Positions 18,934 through 27,418 of a DNA stretch of 48,472 nucleotides are shown piece after piece. The DNA lies in NCBI GenBank assembly GCA_028864885.1, contig JAGWLR010000018.1:1-48472 (forward strand). The letters run 5' to 3'. The position numbers and the translations under genes are program-made. Source of the DNA: Burkholderiales bacterium (GTDB lineage: Bacteria > Pseudomonadota > Gammaproteobacteria > Burkholderiales > Burkholderiaceae_C). The notes beneath the pieces were generated by a model. The model ran no database searches. It saw nothing but the letters and a program-made list of their open reading frames with translations, and was not told the origin of the DNA. Every line of letters begins with the position of its first letter. The stretch's first letter is position 1.

Positions 18934-19856
18934 GCGTGAACTCCCACGCCGTATTTCTGGCCATGCATGATGTTCAGGAAGATGTCTTCGAGATCGGCTC
19001 GGCCCAACTCCAGGTCTTCGACCTGACAGCCGCCGAGGCGCAACTGCGCCAGGATGGATTCGATTTCACCCGCGTCCTTGGCGGGCAACTGCACAATGCG
19101 CCCGGTGATGCGTGCGCGCCCTGCCAATTCTGCCGGCAAGCTCTGATCGGTCTTGAAGCGCAGCATGGTGCTGGCAGTTCCTGCCAGCAATGCTGACATG
19201 CGATCAAGGGCGACCAGTTGCCCCTGCTTGATCATCGCAATGCGGTGACACAGGGCTTCAGCCTCTTCGAGGTAATGGGTGGTCAACAGCACGGTGTGCC
19301 CCTGCTTGTTGAGCTGGGCAATGAACTGCCACAAGGTCTGGCGAAGTTCGACATCCACCCCGGCCGTTGGCTCATCCAGAACGATCACTCGAGGGCGGTG
19401 CACCAAAGCCTGAGCCACCAGCACGCGACGCTTCATGCCACCCGACAACTGACGCATGTTGGCGTCGGCCTTGTCAGACAAACCCAGATTGGCCAATAAC
19501 TCGTCGATCCAGTCGTCGTTGCGGCGCAGCCCGAAATAGGCGCTCTGGATGCGGAGGGTTTCGCGCACGGAGAAAAACGGATCGAACACCAGCTCTTGAG
19601 GCACCACGCCCAGCGACTGGCGGGCCTTGGCATAGTCCTTGACCACATCAAATCCACAAACCTGAGCTTGCCCCGAGGTGGCCCGGCTGAGCCCCGCCAG
19701 GATGCTGATCAATGTGGTTTTGCCTGCGCCGTTCGGGCCCAGCAAGCCGAAAAACTCGCCCTCTTCGATGTCGAAGGAAACCCCATTGAGCGCCTGCAGC
19801 GCTCGGCCAGCCGAATGGTAGGTTTTGGCAATGTTGTGAAAAGAAACCGCTTTCAT
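18930..19856 (-). CDS. ABC transporter ATP-binding protein (YadG/DrrA-like)
   Basis: This is the ATPase partner of the ABC-2 permease. The 308-residue protein has Walker A (GLLGPNGAGKTT), the signature LSGGMKRRVLVAQAL, Walker B (VIVLDEPTAGVD) and the switch His (LLTTHYLEEAEALC). The C-terminal 80 residues form the small domain seen in DrrA-like proteins. It is the first gene of the minus-strand run down to hisF, so its promoter may feed bolA, murA and his. A TACAAT box at 19866-19871 lies only nine bases before the ATG, suggesting a very short leader, but no good -35 was found. Confidence 0.95.
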   Translation of the reverse strand: MKAVSFHNIAKTYHSAGRALQALNGVSFDIEEGEFFGLLGPNGAGKTTLISILAGLSRATSGQAQVCGFDVVKDYAKARQSLGVVPQELVFDPFFSVRETLRIQSAYFGLRRNDDWIDELLANLGLSDKADANMRQLSGGMKRRVLVAQALVHRPRVIVLDEPTAGVDVELRQTLWQFIAQLNKQGHTVLLTTHYLEEAEALCHRIAMIKQGQLVALDRMSALLAGTASTMLRFKTDQSLPAELAGRARITGRIVQLPAKDAGEIESILAQLRLGGCQVEDLELGRADLEDIFLNIMHGQKYGVGVHA

Positions 19857-19977
19857 GGGGTTTGTATTGTAGAGAGACGGGGGAGCCCCCTTTTTTAAGG
19901 GGTCAATCCATCAACACAAACCCTAGGGTCCACAGTAGGATTCGCCTGCATTTTGACCGTGTACCGAGGAGACAACC

Positions 19978-20235
19978 TTGTCCGATTTGAACACTCGCTT
20001 TGAGCAAGCCGTAGCGCAATCCAAGCTGCTGCCTGCCAAGCCTGACAACAACACGCTACTGAAGATCTATTCGCTGTTCAAACAAGCAACCACGGGTGAT
20101 GTGCAGGGCGATCGTCCCGGGTTCACCGACTTTGTCGGCCGTGCCAAGTACGACGCCTGGGCTGACCTGAAAGGTCAAAGCCTGGAACAAGCCAAGCAAA
20201 CTTATATTGCTCTGATCGAATCCCTCAACCAGTGA
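19978..20235 (+). CDS. Acyl-CoA-binding protein
   Basis: This is a four-helix acyl-CoA-binding protein of 85 residues that should bind long-chain acyl-CoA in the cytoplasm. The signatures TLLKIYSLFKQATTGDV and KYDAWADLKGQSLEQAKQTYIALIE carry the Tyr, Lys and Trp positions known from eukaryotic ACBP. The start is a TTG at 19978 supported by a strong GAGGAG six bases upstream; no ATG or GTG fits the family N-terminus. A terminator follows at 20286. The neighbouring genes for PHA and fatty-acid functions are consistent with a role in acyl-CoA handling. Confidence 0.93.
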   Translation: MSDLNTRFEQAVAQSKLLPAKPDNNTLLKIYSLFKQATTGDVQGDRPGFTDFVGRAKYDAWADLKGQSLEQAKQTYIALIESLNQ

Positions 20236-20285
20236 TGGATCAGTGGCCCTGTGCCGCGGGGCGACCAGCATCGCCCTGATTTTTC

Positions 20286-20320
20286 AGGCCCCGTCAGCCC
20301 AACCGGCTCGGGGCCTTTTT
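20286..20320 (+). terminator. Rho-independent terminator after the acyl-CoA-binding protein gene
   Basis: AGGCCCCG and CGGGGCCT form a perfect 8-base-pair stem around a 15-base loop, followed by TTTT. It lies about 50 bases after the acyl-CoA-binding protein stop. Because the PHA-system gene converges from the other side, it may serve in one direction only; the T-tract is on the plus strand. Confidence 0.8.
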
Positions 20321-20333
20321 CATATGCGACCGC

Positions 20334-20636
20334 TCAAGCCTGACCGGCTTTTTCGAGCAGGCGCGAGAGGTTTTTGTCGATCTCGGCCTCGATCATCGGC
20401 TTGAGCGCTTTCATCATCAGGCCCAGCTTAGCTTCCAGCTCAAAGGCATCGCCGCGAACCTTCATCACACCGTTTACCCCCGAGCGCTCGAACTGGATCT
20501 GGTCTTCGGTGTCACCCTGAACCAGGGAACAAGTCAAACCCATTTTCTGGGCGGCCCCCTCCATCCACTTGTTGGCCAGCTCGCGCGCAGTAGCCAGGCC
20601 GAGAGTGTGGGGACGAGTGATGTGGATGTCTGCCAT
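20334..20636 (-). CDS. Polyhydroxyalkanoic acid system family protein
   Basis: This is a small protein of 100 residues resembling the PHA granule-region family (PHA_gran_rgn), which is found with polyhydroxyalkanoate genes in many proteobacteria; its exact job is unsettled. The sequence MADIHITRPHTLGLATARELA, the central RSGVNGVMKVRGDAFELEAK and the helical C-terminus (LKPMIEAEIDKNLSRLLEK) fit the family. It converges on the acyl-CoA-binding protein gene and is divergent from the M20 amidohydrolase gene, with 97 bases between the starts. Confidence 0.85.
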   Translation of the reverse strand: MADIHITRPHTLGLATARELANKWMEGAAQKMGLTCSLVQGDTEDQIQFERSGVNGVMKVRGDAFELEAKLGLMMKALKPMIEAEIDKNLSRLLEKAGQA

Positions 20637-20733
20637 GATGAAATCTCAAGTGAAATGAACTGCGGGCCGCAGTGTAGCGCCGTGTGGCCGCGAGTAAGAT
20701 GTGTTTGGTTCATCTTGAGGGCTTGCCCGCGCC

Positions 20734-21951
20734 ATGTCTGCCACCACCTTGGATCCGTCTCTGCCTGTCTTGCCTGAACTGCTGAGTCTCAGCCCGGCCA
20801 TCGCCACACTGCGGCGGGACATCCATGCGCACCCCGAACTGTGCTTCGAAGAGTTGCGCACAGCCGAGCTGGTGGCACGCCAGTTGGAAGGCTGGGGCAT
20901 CGAGGTGCACCGAGGCCTCGGCAAAACAGGCTTGGTTGGCGTGATCCAAGGCCACCCCGGCAAGCGTGCGGTGGGCTTGCGCGCCGACATGGATGCTCTG
21001 CCGATGACCGAACACAATCGCTTCGCCCACGCCAGCAAGCTCCCCGGCAAGATGCATGCATGCGGCCATGATGGGCATACGGCAATGCTGTTGGCAGCCG
21101 CTCAATACTTGGCTGCGCACCGCGACTTCGCAGGCACCGTTTATCTGGTGTTTCAGCCGGCTGAAGAAGGCGGCGGCGGGGCTGGCGCGATGATGGCCGA
21201 TGGCCTGTTCACCCGTTTCCCGATGGATGCCATTTTTGGCATGCACAACTGGCCTGGCATGGCCGTGGGGCAATTCGCGATCAAGCCCGGCCCATGCTTT
21301 GCGTCGAGCAATGAATTTCAAATCACCATCCATGGCAAAGGTTGCCATGCCGCAATGCCCCACCTGGGTGTGGACCCGGTGCCGATTGCCTGCCAGATGG
21401 TGCAAGGCTTTCAGACCATCGTGTCGCGTAATGTGCGCCCCATCGACACGGGCGTGATCTCAACGACGATGATTCAAGCCGGCGAAGCCACCAATGTGGT
21501 GCCCGATTTCGTCACGGTGCAAGGCACCGTGCGCACGTTTACCAAGGATGTGCTGGATCTGATTGAAGAGCGCATGCGCACGGTGGCGCAGCACACCTGT
21601 GCTGCCTATGGCGCCAAGTGTGAGTTCGTGTTTCAGCGCAACTACCCACCCACGGTGAATCACGCAGACGAGACCGACTTTGTTCGTCAGGTGATGACCG
21701 AGGTGGTGGGGCCCGATAACGTGCTGGAATTCGAACCCACCATGGGCGCCGAAGATTTCAGCTATTACCTGCAAGAGAAGCCCGGAGCCTATTTCCTGAT
21801 TGGCAACGGTGACGGCACCCACCGGGAAGGGGGCCATGGCCTTGGCCCCTGCATGCTGCACAACCCGAGCTACGACTTCAATGATCAGTTGATCCCGCTG
21901 GGGGCCACCTTGTGGGTCAAGCTGGTTCAGCACTGGCTGAACCAAGCCTGA
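20734..21951 (+). CDS. M20 family amidohydrolase
   Basis: This is a metal-dependent amidohydrolase of the hippurate hydrolase/N-acyl-amino acid deacylase group, 405 residues. Metal-binding motifs are visible: MHACGHDGHTAMLL, QPAEEGGGGAGAMM with the catalytic Glu, the GMHNWPGM His, and the C-terminal MGAEDFSYYL. The dimerisation domain inserts at about residues 190-305. The substrate cannot be told from sequence. The ATG at 20734 follows a short leader. It ends one base before the convergent fabR-like gene. Confidence 0.92.
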   Translation: MSATTLDPSLPVLPELLSLSPAIATLRRDIHAHPELCFEELRTAELVARQLEGWGIEVHRGLGKTGLVGVIQGHPGKRAVGLRADMDALPMTEHNRFAHASKLPGKMHACGHDGHTAMLLAAAQYLAAHRDFAGTVYLVFQPAEEGGGGAGAMMADGLFTRFPMDAIFGMHNWPGMAVGQFAIKPGPCFASSNEFQITIHGKGCHAAMPHLGVDPVPIACQMVQGFQTIVSRNVRPIDTGVISTTMIQAGEATNVVPDFVTVQGTVRTFTKDVLDLIEERMRTVAQHTCAAYGAKCEFVFQRNYPPTVNHADETDFVRQVMTEVVGPDNVLEFEPTMGAEDFSYYLQEKPGAYFLIGNGDGTHREGGHGLGPCMLHNPSYDFNDQLIPLGATLWVKLVQHWLNQA

Positions 21952-21952
21952 G

Positions 21953-22651
21953 TCAATCCACCTTGCCGGGAAGATTGGCCAGGGTCTGAGTGCCGACGAT
22001 GATCATCCTGACCATCAGGACCATCTGCTCAGCCCACTCGGCATGCTTTTCTTCCGGCAAATCCATGGCCGTGGCGCCCATGGCAAACACCAGACGGGTG
22101 ATGGCCTTGGCGGTGATGGCCGGTTCGTATAGTCCGGTTTGATTGATCGCGGCCAAGCGGATCAGGTCCTGACGGAGCTCATCTTCAAAGAAGAGCAGCT
22201 CGCGCTCGACTGCCCGCTTGTACGCGTCCGAGCCCACCGTGCCCTCGCGCAACAGCATGTGCAGCAGCTTGTCGTCGGCGCGAAGTTGCTTCATGAAGGC
22301 CTCAACCGACCCACGCACCACGCTCTGACCCGAGTTGGCGCGATGCCGTGCCTCACCGATGATGCGACGCAGGGAACGGCCCGCGCGGTCGATGAGCGCG
22401 ATGGCCAGTTCGTCCATGTCGCGAAACTGGCGGTAGAAGCTGTTGGGCGCGATGCCGGCTTCGCGGGCCACCTCGCGCAAGCTAAGGGTGGACACACTTC
22501 GATGAGGCCCGACCAATTTCAGCGCGGCTTCGATGATGTCCTCGCGGGAGATCACAGCCTTGCGCCCTAGCGGTACGGCTCGTTCACGGGGGATGGCGGG
22601 CGGAGTGCTCAAGTGAAATCGGGGGTGACTGCAAAACGATGACCCCATCAT
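21953..22651 (-). CDS. fabR: TetR family repressor, FabR/DesT-like
   Basis: This is a transcriptional repressor that in E. coli (FabR) and Pseudomonas (DesT) controls unsaturated fatty acid genes in response to acyl-CoA/ACP. The 232-residue protein has the helix-turn-helix near residues 40-70 (TLSLREVAREAGIAPNSFYRQFRDM) preceded by ISREDIIEAALKLVG, and an effector-binding domain that keeps the family-typical LREGTVGSDAYKRAVERE. The start is uncertain: ATGs at 22663, 22651 and 22648 are all in frame and none has a good ribosome site, so the mRNA may have a very short leader. It is divergent from the reductase/desaturase genes it probably controls. Confidence 0.9.
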   Translation of the reverse strand: MMGSSFCSHPRFHLSTPPAIPRERAVPLGRKAVISREDIIEAALKLVGPHRSVSTLSLREVAREAGIAPNSFYRQFRDMDELAIALIDRAGRSLRRIIGEARHRANSGQSVVRGSVEAFMKQLRADDKLLHMLLREGTVGSDAYKRAVERELLFFEDELRQDLIRLAAINQTGLYEPAITAKAITRLVFAMGATAMDLPEEKHAEWAEQMVLMVRMIIVGTQTLANLPGKVD

Positions 22652-22669
22652 ACCGTTACACATTAATGC

Positions 22670-22691
22670 ACACGTGTATAGACATACGTAT
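22670..22691. promoter_or_regulatory. Candidate operator pair between fabR and the reductase gene
   Basis: Two perfect 8-base palindromes, ACACGTGT (22670-22677) and ATACGTAT (22684-22691), have centres 14 bases apart. They overlap the -35 box of the reductase promoter and the region where a fabR promoter must lie. TetR repressors bind palindromes, so these are the natural candidates for FabR autoregulation and desaturase control; this is inference. Confidence 0.5.
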
Positions 22692-22706
22692 CCAAATCCC
22701 TATAAT
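22679..22706 (+). promoter_or_regulatory. Sigma-70-type promoter of the reductase/desaturase genes
   Basis: TAGACA at 22679-22684 (five of six matches to the -35 consensus) and TATAAT at 22701-22706 (perfect -10) are separated by 16 bases. The start codon at 22751 lies 44 bases downstream. The -35 box falls between the two palindromes, so a bound repressor would block it. Confidence 0.7.
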
Positions 22707-22750
22707 CGCGTCCAGCGTCGTGCCTTATTGCACGCATTTCTGGAGCTACT

Positions 22751-23842
22751 GTGTCGATCCCTGCCTCTGGCGCCCTGCATCGCCTGCTTGCCCCCCTCAT
22801 TGACGTGGGGACGTTCGATTTCTGGGTGCAACAGATTTCACCGCGTGCCGCTTGGAATCGCCCTTTGGCGACGGTCACAGCGCGTCGTCTGGAAGCACGC
22901 GACACGGTGACCCTGACCTTGGCCCTCAATAGGCACTGCAAATTGCCCCAGGCTGGGCAGCACTTGAACGTGTCCGTTGAGGTAGATGGCCGGCGCACGA
23001 CACGTTGCTACAGCCCAACCCGGATCGATGCACGCCACCGCACGATTGAGATCACGGTCAAGCATGTGCCCAACGGATGGGTCAGCACCCAGCTGTGCCA
23101 CCACACTCAAGCCGGCGACGTGATTGAGCTGGGCGAGCCGTTTGGCGAGATGAACGGGGCGGATGCACCCGGCCCCTGGTTGATGTTGGCAGCAGGCAGC
23201 GGCATCACCCCGCTGATCAGCTTGATCCGGCAAGCGCGCGAGCGACAAGCGTCCAACCCAATCACCCTGGTGTACTGCGCCAAAAAGCGAGCCGATCTGT
23301 GCTTCTTGCCCGAGTTGCGGCAAATGGTCGCACGTCAGCCAGGTTTTGCGCTTCATGTCGTGCTGTCCCAAGAGCCTGACCTGATCGATGGCGAGATGGC
23401 GGGTCGCTTGGATGGCGTGATCCTGAATGCGGTCATACCGGATCTGGCCGGATACCACGTGTTTGCCTGCGGGCCGGCAGGGTTTGTGGAAACGGCTCGC
23501 ACCGCCGTGGGGGAGCGGGCCCGAAGTTTCGAGGCCGAGGCTTTCACCCCGCCCACGCTAGCCCTGAACGCCGATGAGGCAGTTCACCCCGTCCACATCA
23601 CCCTGGCTCAATCTGGCCGCACTGTGACGGTGTCCAGCCAGGAGGCCCTGCTACCAGCTTTGGAAGCCCATGGCCTGCAGATTCCACATGGCTGCCGTAT
23701 GGGGGTTTGCCACACCTGCTCTTGCAACAAGGTGAGCGGCACCACGCGCGATCTGCAAAACGGCCAGGCGCAGGGTGAACCGCAGGCCGCTGTGCGCCTA
23801 TGCGTCAGCAGCGCCAGCACCGATTTGATTCTGGACCTTTGA
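22751..23842 (+). CDS. Ferredoxin reductase, electron donor to the desaturase
   Basis: This is a flavin/NAD(P)H/2Fe-2S reductase of 363 residues, like Pseudomonas DesC, which feeds electrons to the adjacent desaturase. The FAD-binding RCYSPTRID motif is near residue 83, the nucleotide-binding part follows (MLAAGSGITPLISL, FACGPAGFV), and a C-terminal plant-type ferredoxin domain has GCRMGVCHTCSCNK plus a distant Cys (RLCVSS). The start is a GTG at 22751. The desaturase starts five bases after its stop, so they form one operon. Confidence 0.93.
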   Translation: MSIPASGALHRLLAPLIDVGTFDFWVQQISPRAAWNRPLATVTARRLEARDTVTLTLALNRHCKLPQAGQHLNVSVEVDGRRTTRCYSPTRIDARHRTIEITVKHVPNGWVSTQLCHHTQAGDVIELGEPFGEMNGADAPGPWLMLAAGSGITPLISLIRQARERQASNPITLVYCAKKRADLCFLPELRQMVARQPGFALHVVLSQEPDLIDGEMAGRLDGVILNAVIPDLAGYHVFACGPAGFVETARTAVGERARSFEAEAFTPPTLALNADEAVHPVHITLAQSGRTVTVSSQEALLPALEAHGLQIPHGCRMGVCHTCSCNKVSGTTRDLQNGQAQGEPQAAVRLCVSSASTDLILDL

Positions 23843-23847
23843 AGACG

Positions 23848-24963
23848 ATGACGATGGAAACCTCCCCTTCCCGCAGCCGGGCGTTGACTCAGCCAGAGCT
23901 GCAACAGTTCGGCGCCGAAATCGATGCCCTGCGTGCACGGGTTCAGTCCGACCTGGGCGAACGAGATGCCCGCTACATCCGCACCGTGATCAAGGTGCAA
24001 CGCTGGATGGAAGTCACCGCCCGCGCCATGTTGGTGGCGGCCGGTTGGTTCCCGCCCGTGTGGCTGCTGGGCGCCCTGATGCTGGGCATCACGAAGATCC
24101 TGGAAAACATGGAGATTGGCCACAACGTGATGCATGGCCAGTACGACTGGATGGGCGATCCTCATCTGAACGGCAAAACCTACGAATGGGACATCGTGGG
24201 CACGGCCGACAACTGGCGCAAGACGCACAACTTCCGCCATCACACTTACACCAACATCCATGGCATGGACGATGACGTCGGCGGCTATGGCGTGTTGCGG
24301 CTTTTCCCAGAACAGAAGTGGCATCCAGCCAACCTTTTCCAACCTCTGTACGCTGTCATCTTTGCGCTCTTGTTCCAGTGGGGCGTGGCCATTCAAGACC
24401 TTCGGCTTGGTCGCTACTTCCTGGGCAAGATTTCGGGCAAGGCCCTGCTCAAGCAGTCGATTCCGACTCTGAAAAAGGCCCGTCGTCAACTGGTCAAGGA
24501 TTACGTGGTCTTCCCGCTGCTGGCAGGCCCATTCTTCATGCCCGTGCTCTTGGGCAACCTGGTGGCCAACGGCATCCGGAACATCTGGACCTACGTCATC
24601 ATCTTTTGCGGTCACTTCACCGATACGGTCGAAACCTTCCCCCGCAGCGTGGTGAAAAACGAAAGCCGTGCTCATTGGTATCTGCGTCAGATTCGCGGCT
24701 CGTCAAACCTGAAAGGCGGCAAGCTGCTCAACGTGATGTCGGGCAACCTGAGCTTCCAGATCGAGCACCATCTTTTCCCAGATATTCCGGCCAACCGTTA
24801 CGCCGAGATCGCACCCGAAGTGCAAGCCATCTGCAAGCGCTATGGTCAGCACTACAGCACCGGCTCTTTCCCTCGACAGTTCGGATCCGTGGTCTGGCGC
24901 ATCCTTCGCCATTCGTTTCCCAGCCAACGGGCGCAGGAGCCCGAGGATCTGGTTCTGGAATGA
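23848..24963 (+). CDS. Fatty acid desaturase (acyl-CoA/acyl-lipid type)
   Basis: This is a membrane di-iron desaturase of 371 residues that introduces a double bond into fatty acyl chains, similar to Pseudomonas DesB. Three His boxes are present: GHNVMHGQYDW, HNFRHHTYTN and IEHHLFPD. Hydrophobic helices lie before the first box and between the second and third. An ATG at 23848 (MTMETSP) and another two codons later are both possible; I take the first. Together with the reductase and the divergent FabR-like repressor it forms an aerobic desaturation cassette. Confidence 0.94.
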   Translation: MTMETSPSRSRALTQPELQQFGAEIDALRARVQSDLGERDARYIRTVIKVQRWMEVTARAMLVAAGWFPPVWLLGALMLGITKILENMEIGHNVMHGQYDWMGDPHLNGKTYEWDIVGTADNWRKTHNFRHHTYTNIHGMDDDVGGYGVLRLFPEQKWHPANLFQPLYAVIFALLFQWGVAIQDLRLGRYFLGKISGKALLKQSIPTLKKARRQLVKDYVVFPLLAGPFFMPVLLGNLVANGIRNIWTYVIIFCGHFTDTVETFPRSVVKNESRAHWYLRQIRGSSNLKGGKLLNVMSGNLSFQIEHHLFPDIPANRYAEIAPEVQAICKRYGQHYSTGSFPRQFGSVVWRILRHSFPSQRAQEPEDLVLE

Positions 24964-24972
24964 ACATGGGGC

Positions 24973-27312
24973 ATGAGCGGTCACAATGTGGCCCTCATGT
25001 CTGACACCTCTCGCTTCGGCCGTCAGGCCACCTCATCCCCACGCCCTTCAGGGTCTGCGCAACCGGTCTACCGAATGACCTTGCGCACCCTGGGTCGTGG
25101 GGATGGTCTTTTGGGGCTGATGCCTTTCGGCAAGGTGGGGCCACGAGGCGGACAGGTGACCGTGGTTGAACTGGATCCGCCAGCGCCTTACCTTGCCATG
25201 CAAATGGGCTTGGTGCAGATTCCCGCAGCCACCGTGCAATGGCGCAGCGACGAATTAGCTCGGCGCTTTCGTCGCGAGGGACACGATTGGTGGACCCTCG
25301 TGCGCGAGGACGATTTCGCCGACTTCTGCGCCGAGCATGTGCCAGCCCTGCGTGAACGTGGATGGGAGGTCGACATCCAGCCCGGCTTTGCCCACCACCC
25401 TCAGGACCCCGAAGGCTGGCACATTCAGATCCAAAAGCTGGCGCTGCCTGAACGAGCCGGATCCTGGCTGGTCACCATGGGCGTCGAGCTGGACGGGGAG
25501 CGCCTGGACCTGGCGCCCCTGCTGGCCGACCTGATCAAACGCGATGCACGGTGGCTGGATGCCCGTGAAGTGGCGCTGATGGATGAGCACGCATCGGTGT
25601 TGCTGAGAGCGCCCGGCGGCAAGCGCATCAAAGCGGCGGTTGGCCCCATCAAGGCGATTGTGTCGTCCATGCTGGAGTTGCTGCTGGAGCCCCGAGCAGA
25701 CCGTGAAGGCATCGTCGTTTCAGATTGGGATGTGGCACGGCTGGAACGCCTGCACGCCGAATTGAACCAGTCGCTGCATGAGCGCCTGGGAGGGCAGCAT
25801 GTTTGGCAATGGCAATGCGATCAGCCCATGCAAGAGCTGGTGAATCGACTGAGCCCGCATGGCGTGCCACACGATGTCTGTCAGCCCAATGGCTTGCGCA
25901 TTGAGTTGCGACCTTATCAACTCAAGGGGCTGGCCTGGCTGCAGCATTTGAGACAGCATGAACTTGGCGGCATCCTGGCCGATGACATGGGGCTGGGTAA
26001 AACAGCGCAGGCACTGGCGCATGTGTTGACCGAAAAGCAGGCGGGCCGCTTGACCCAGCCGGCACTGGTGGTCGTGCCCACGTCCCTGGTGTTCAATTGG
26101 CAAGCTGAAGCCCAACGCATGGCGCCCGGCCTTCGGGTGCTGCCCCTGCAAGGCAGCGATCGGCGAAAGGCGTTCGACGATCTGCCGCAGTGGGATCTTG
26201 TTCTCACCACCTACCCTCTGGTCTGGCGAGACGTGGATGCCCTGCGGGCGCATCGGTTTCACCTGCTGATTCTGGATGAGGCACAGACGGTCAAGAACCC
26301 GCGCAGCCGTAGCGCCTTGGCGATTCGACGCCTTGAAGCTCAGCACCGGCTCTGCCTGACGGGTACGCCGATGGAAAACCATCTGGGCGAGCTCTGGGCC
26401 CAATTCGATTTTCTGATGCCAGGTTTTCTGGGTGACTGGGCCCACTTTCAGCGAACCTGGCGTGACCCCATCGAAAAAAATGGCGAGAGCTTGCGGGCGC
26501 AGTTGCTGGCCGCTCGCACTCGACCGTTCGTCATGCGCCGACGCAAGGAAGATGTCGCCACTGAACTGCCGCCCAAGACTGAAATCGTGGAACGCCTGCG
26601 GCTAGAGGGATTGCAGCGCGATCTGTATGAAAGCGTGCGTGTTGCCGCCGATGAGTTCGTGCGCCGTGCATTGACGCGTCAAGGGTTCGCAGGCTCACAG
26701 ATCTCGATCCTGGATGCCTTGCTCAAACTCAGACAGGTGTGCTGCGACCCCTATCTGCTCAAAGGCCGACAACTGCCGCCGACGATGCAACGAGCCAAAC
26801 TGGAATGGTTGCGAACAGCCTTGCCCGAGCTGATCGCCGAGGGGCGACGGATTCTGGTGTTCTCTCAGTTCGCAGAAATGCTGCAATTGATTTCGGCTGA
26901 CCTGAGCCATCTGGGTCTGAACCACTTGATGCTGACGGGGCAAACGCCTCCACCCCAACGGGGCGAGATCGTTGCCCGCTTTCAAGAAGGGCTGTCACCC
27001 CTGATGCTGATCAGCCTCAAGGCCGGCGGGGTCGGATTGAACCTGACGGCGGCAGACACGGTCATCCATGTCGACCCCTGGTGGAACCCTGCAGTAGAGC
27101 GGCAAGCGACCGACCGAGCACACCGCATTGGGCAAGCGCGCGCGGTGTTTGTCTACAAACTGGTGATTGAAGGCAGCATCGAAGATCGCATCCTCACCCT
27201 GCAGGAACACAAATCAGCGCTGGCGGCGGCCGTGCTCGGACACGACAACGAGTTCGCCACCAAATTCAACGAGGACGAACTAAGCGGATTACTCGCGCCC
27301 TTATCCGATTGA
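24973..27312 (+). CDS. SNF2-family DEAD/DEAH-box helicase
   Basis: This is a SWI2/SNF2-type ATP-dependent DNA translocase of 779 residues. Its N-terminal 300 residues have no motif I recognise. The ATPase core has Walker A (ADDMGLGKTAQAL), the DEAQ Walker B box (LILDEAQTVKNP), LCLTGTPMENHLGELW, and the C-terminal helicase motifs ISLKAGGVGLNLTAADTVIHVDPWWNP and QATDRAHRIGQ. No SWIM zinc finger is visible. The ATG at 24973 is nine bases after the desaturase stop, so it may be read with it; an ATG at 24997 is an alternative. It converges on the RNA ligase gene. Its target process (repair, transcription recycling or defence) is unknown. Confidence 0.92.
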   Translation: MSGHNVALMSDTSRFGRQATSSPRPSGSAQPVYRMTLRTLGRGDGLLGLMPFGKVGPRGGQVTVVELDPPAPYLAMQMGLVQIPAATVQWRSDELARRFRREGHDWWTLVREDDFADFCAEHVPALRERGWEVDIQPGFAHHPQDPEGWHIQIQKLALPERAGSWLVTMGVELDGERLDLAPLLADLIKRDARWLDAREVALMDEHASVLLRAPGGKRIKAAVGPIKAIVSSMLELLLEPRADREGIVVSDWDVARLERLHAELNQSLHERLGGQHVWQWQCDQPMQELVNRLSPHGVPHDVCQPNGLRIELRPYQLKGLAWLQHLRQHELGGILADDMGLGKTAQALAHVLTEKQAGRLTQPALVVVPTSLVFNWQAEAQRMAPGLRVLPLQGSDRRKAFDDLPQWDLVLTTYPLVWRDVDALRAHRFHLLILDEAQTVKNPRSRSALAIRRLEAQHRLCLTGTPMENHLGELWAQFDFLMPGFLGDWAHFQRTWRDPIEKNGESLRAQLLAARTRPFVMRRRKEDVATELPPKTEIVERLRLEGLQRDLYESVRVAADEFVRRALTRQGFAGSQISILDALLKLRQVCCDPYLLKGRQLPPTMQRAKLEWLRTALPELIAEGRRILVFSQFAEMLQLISADLSHLGLNHLMLTGQTPPPQRGEIVARFQEGLSPLMLISLKAGGVGLNLTAADTVIHVDPWWNPAVERQATDRAHRIGQARAVFVYKLVIEGSIEDRILTLQEHKSALAAAVLGHDNEFATKFNEDELSGLLAPLSD

Positions 27313-27418
27313 GGGCAGACCATGAAGCCGCTTGGGCCGTCATCCGCCTAGACCCAGTAAAACGACACGTGGAAGGTGGCACAACAAGCCCCACATCGCT
27401 GGCAAATGTTCTCGTCAC

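Noticed and set aside
19881-19902. G/C-rich hairpin-like sequence with a run of six T between divergent genes
   Set aside because: GGGAGCCCC leaves too small a loop, and the alternative CCCC...GGGG pairing encloses the T-run rather than preceding it; it is upstream of both genes, where a terminator makes little sense.
20696-20716. Inverted repeat AAGATG...CATCTT upstream of the M20 amidohydrolase
   Set aside because: Six base pairs with nine between can arise by chance; no regulator gene is adjacent to suggest an operator.
27313-27418. Gap between the SNF2 gene and the RNA ligase gene checked for a small gene or antitoxin
   Set aside because: Only very short frames without motifs or ribosome sites; nothing supports a gene.
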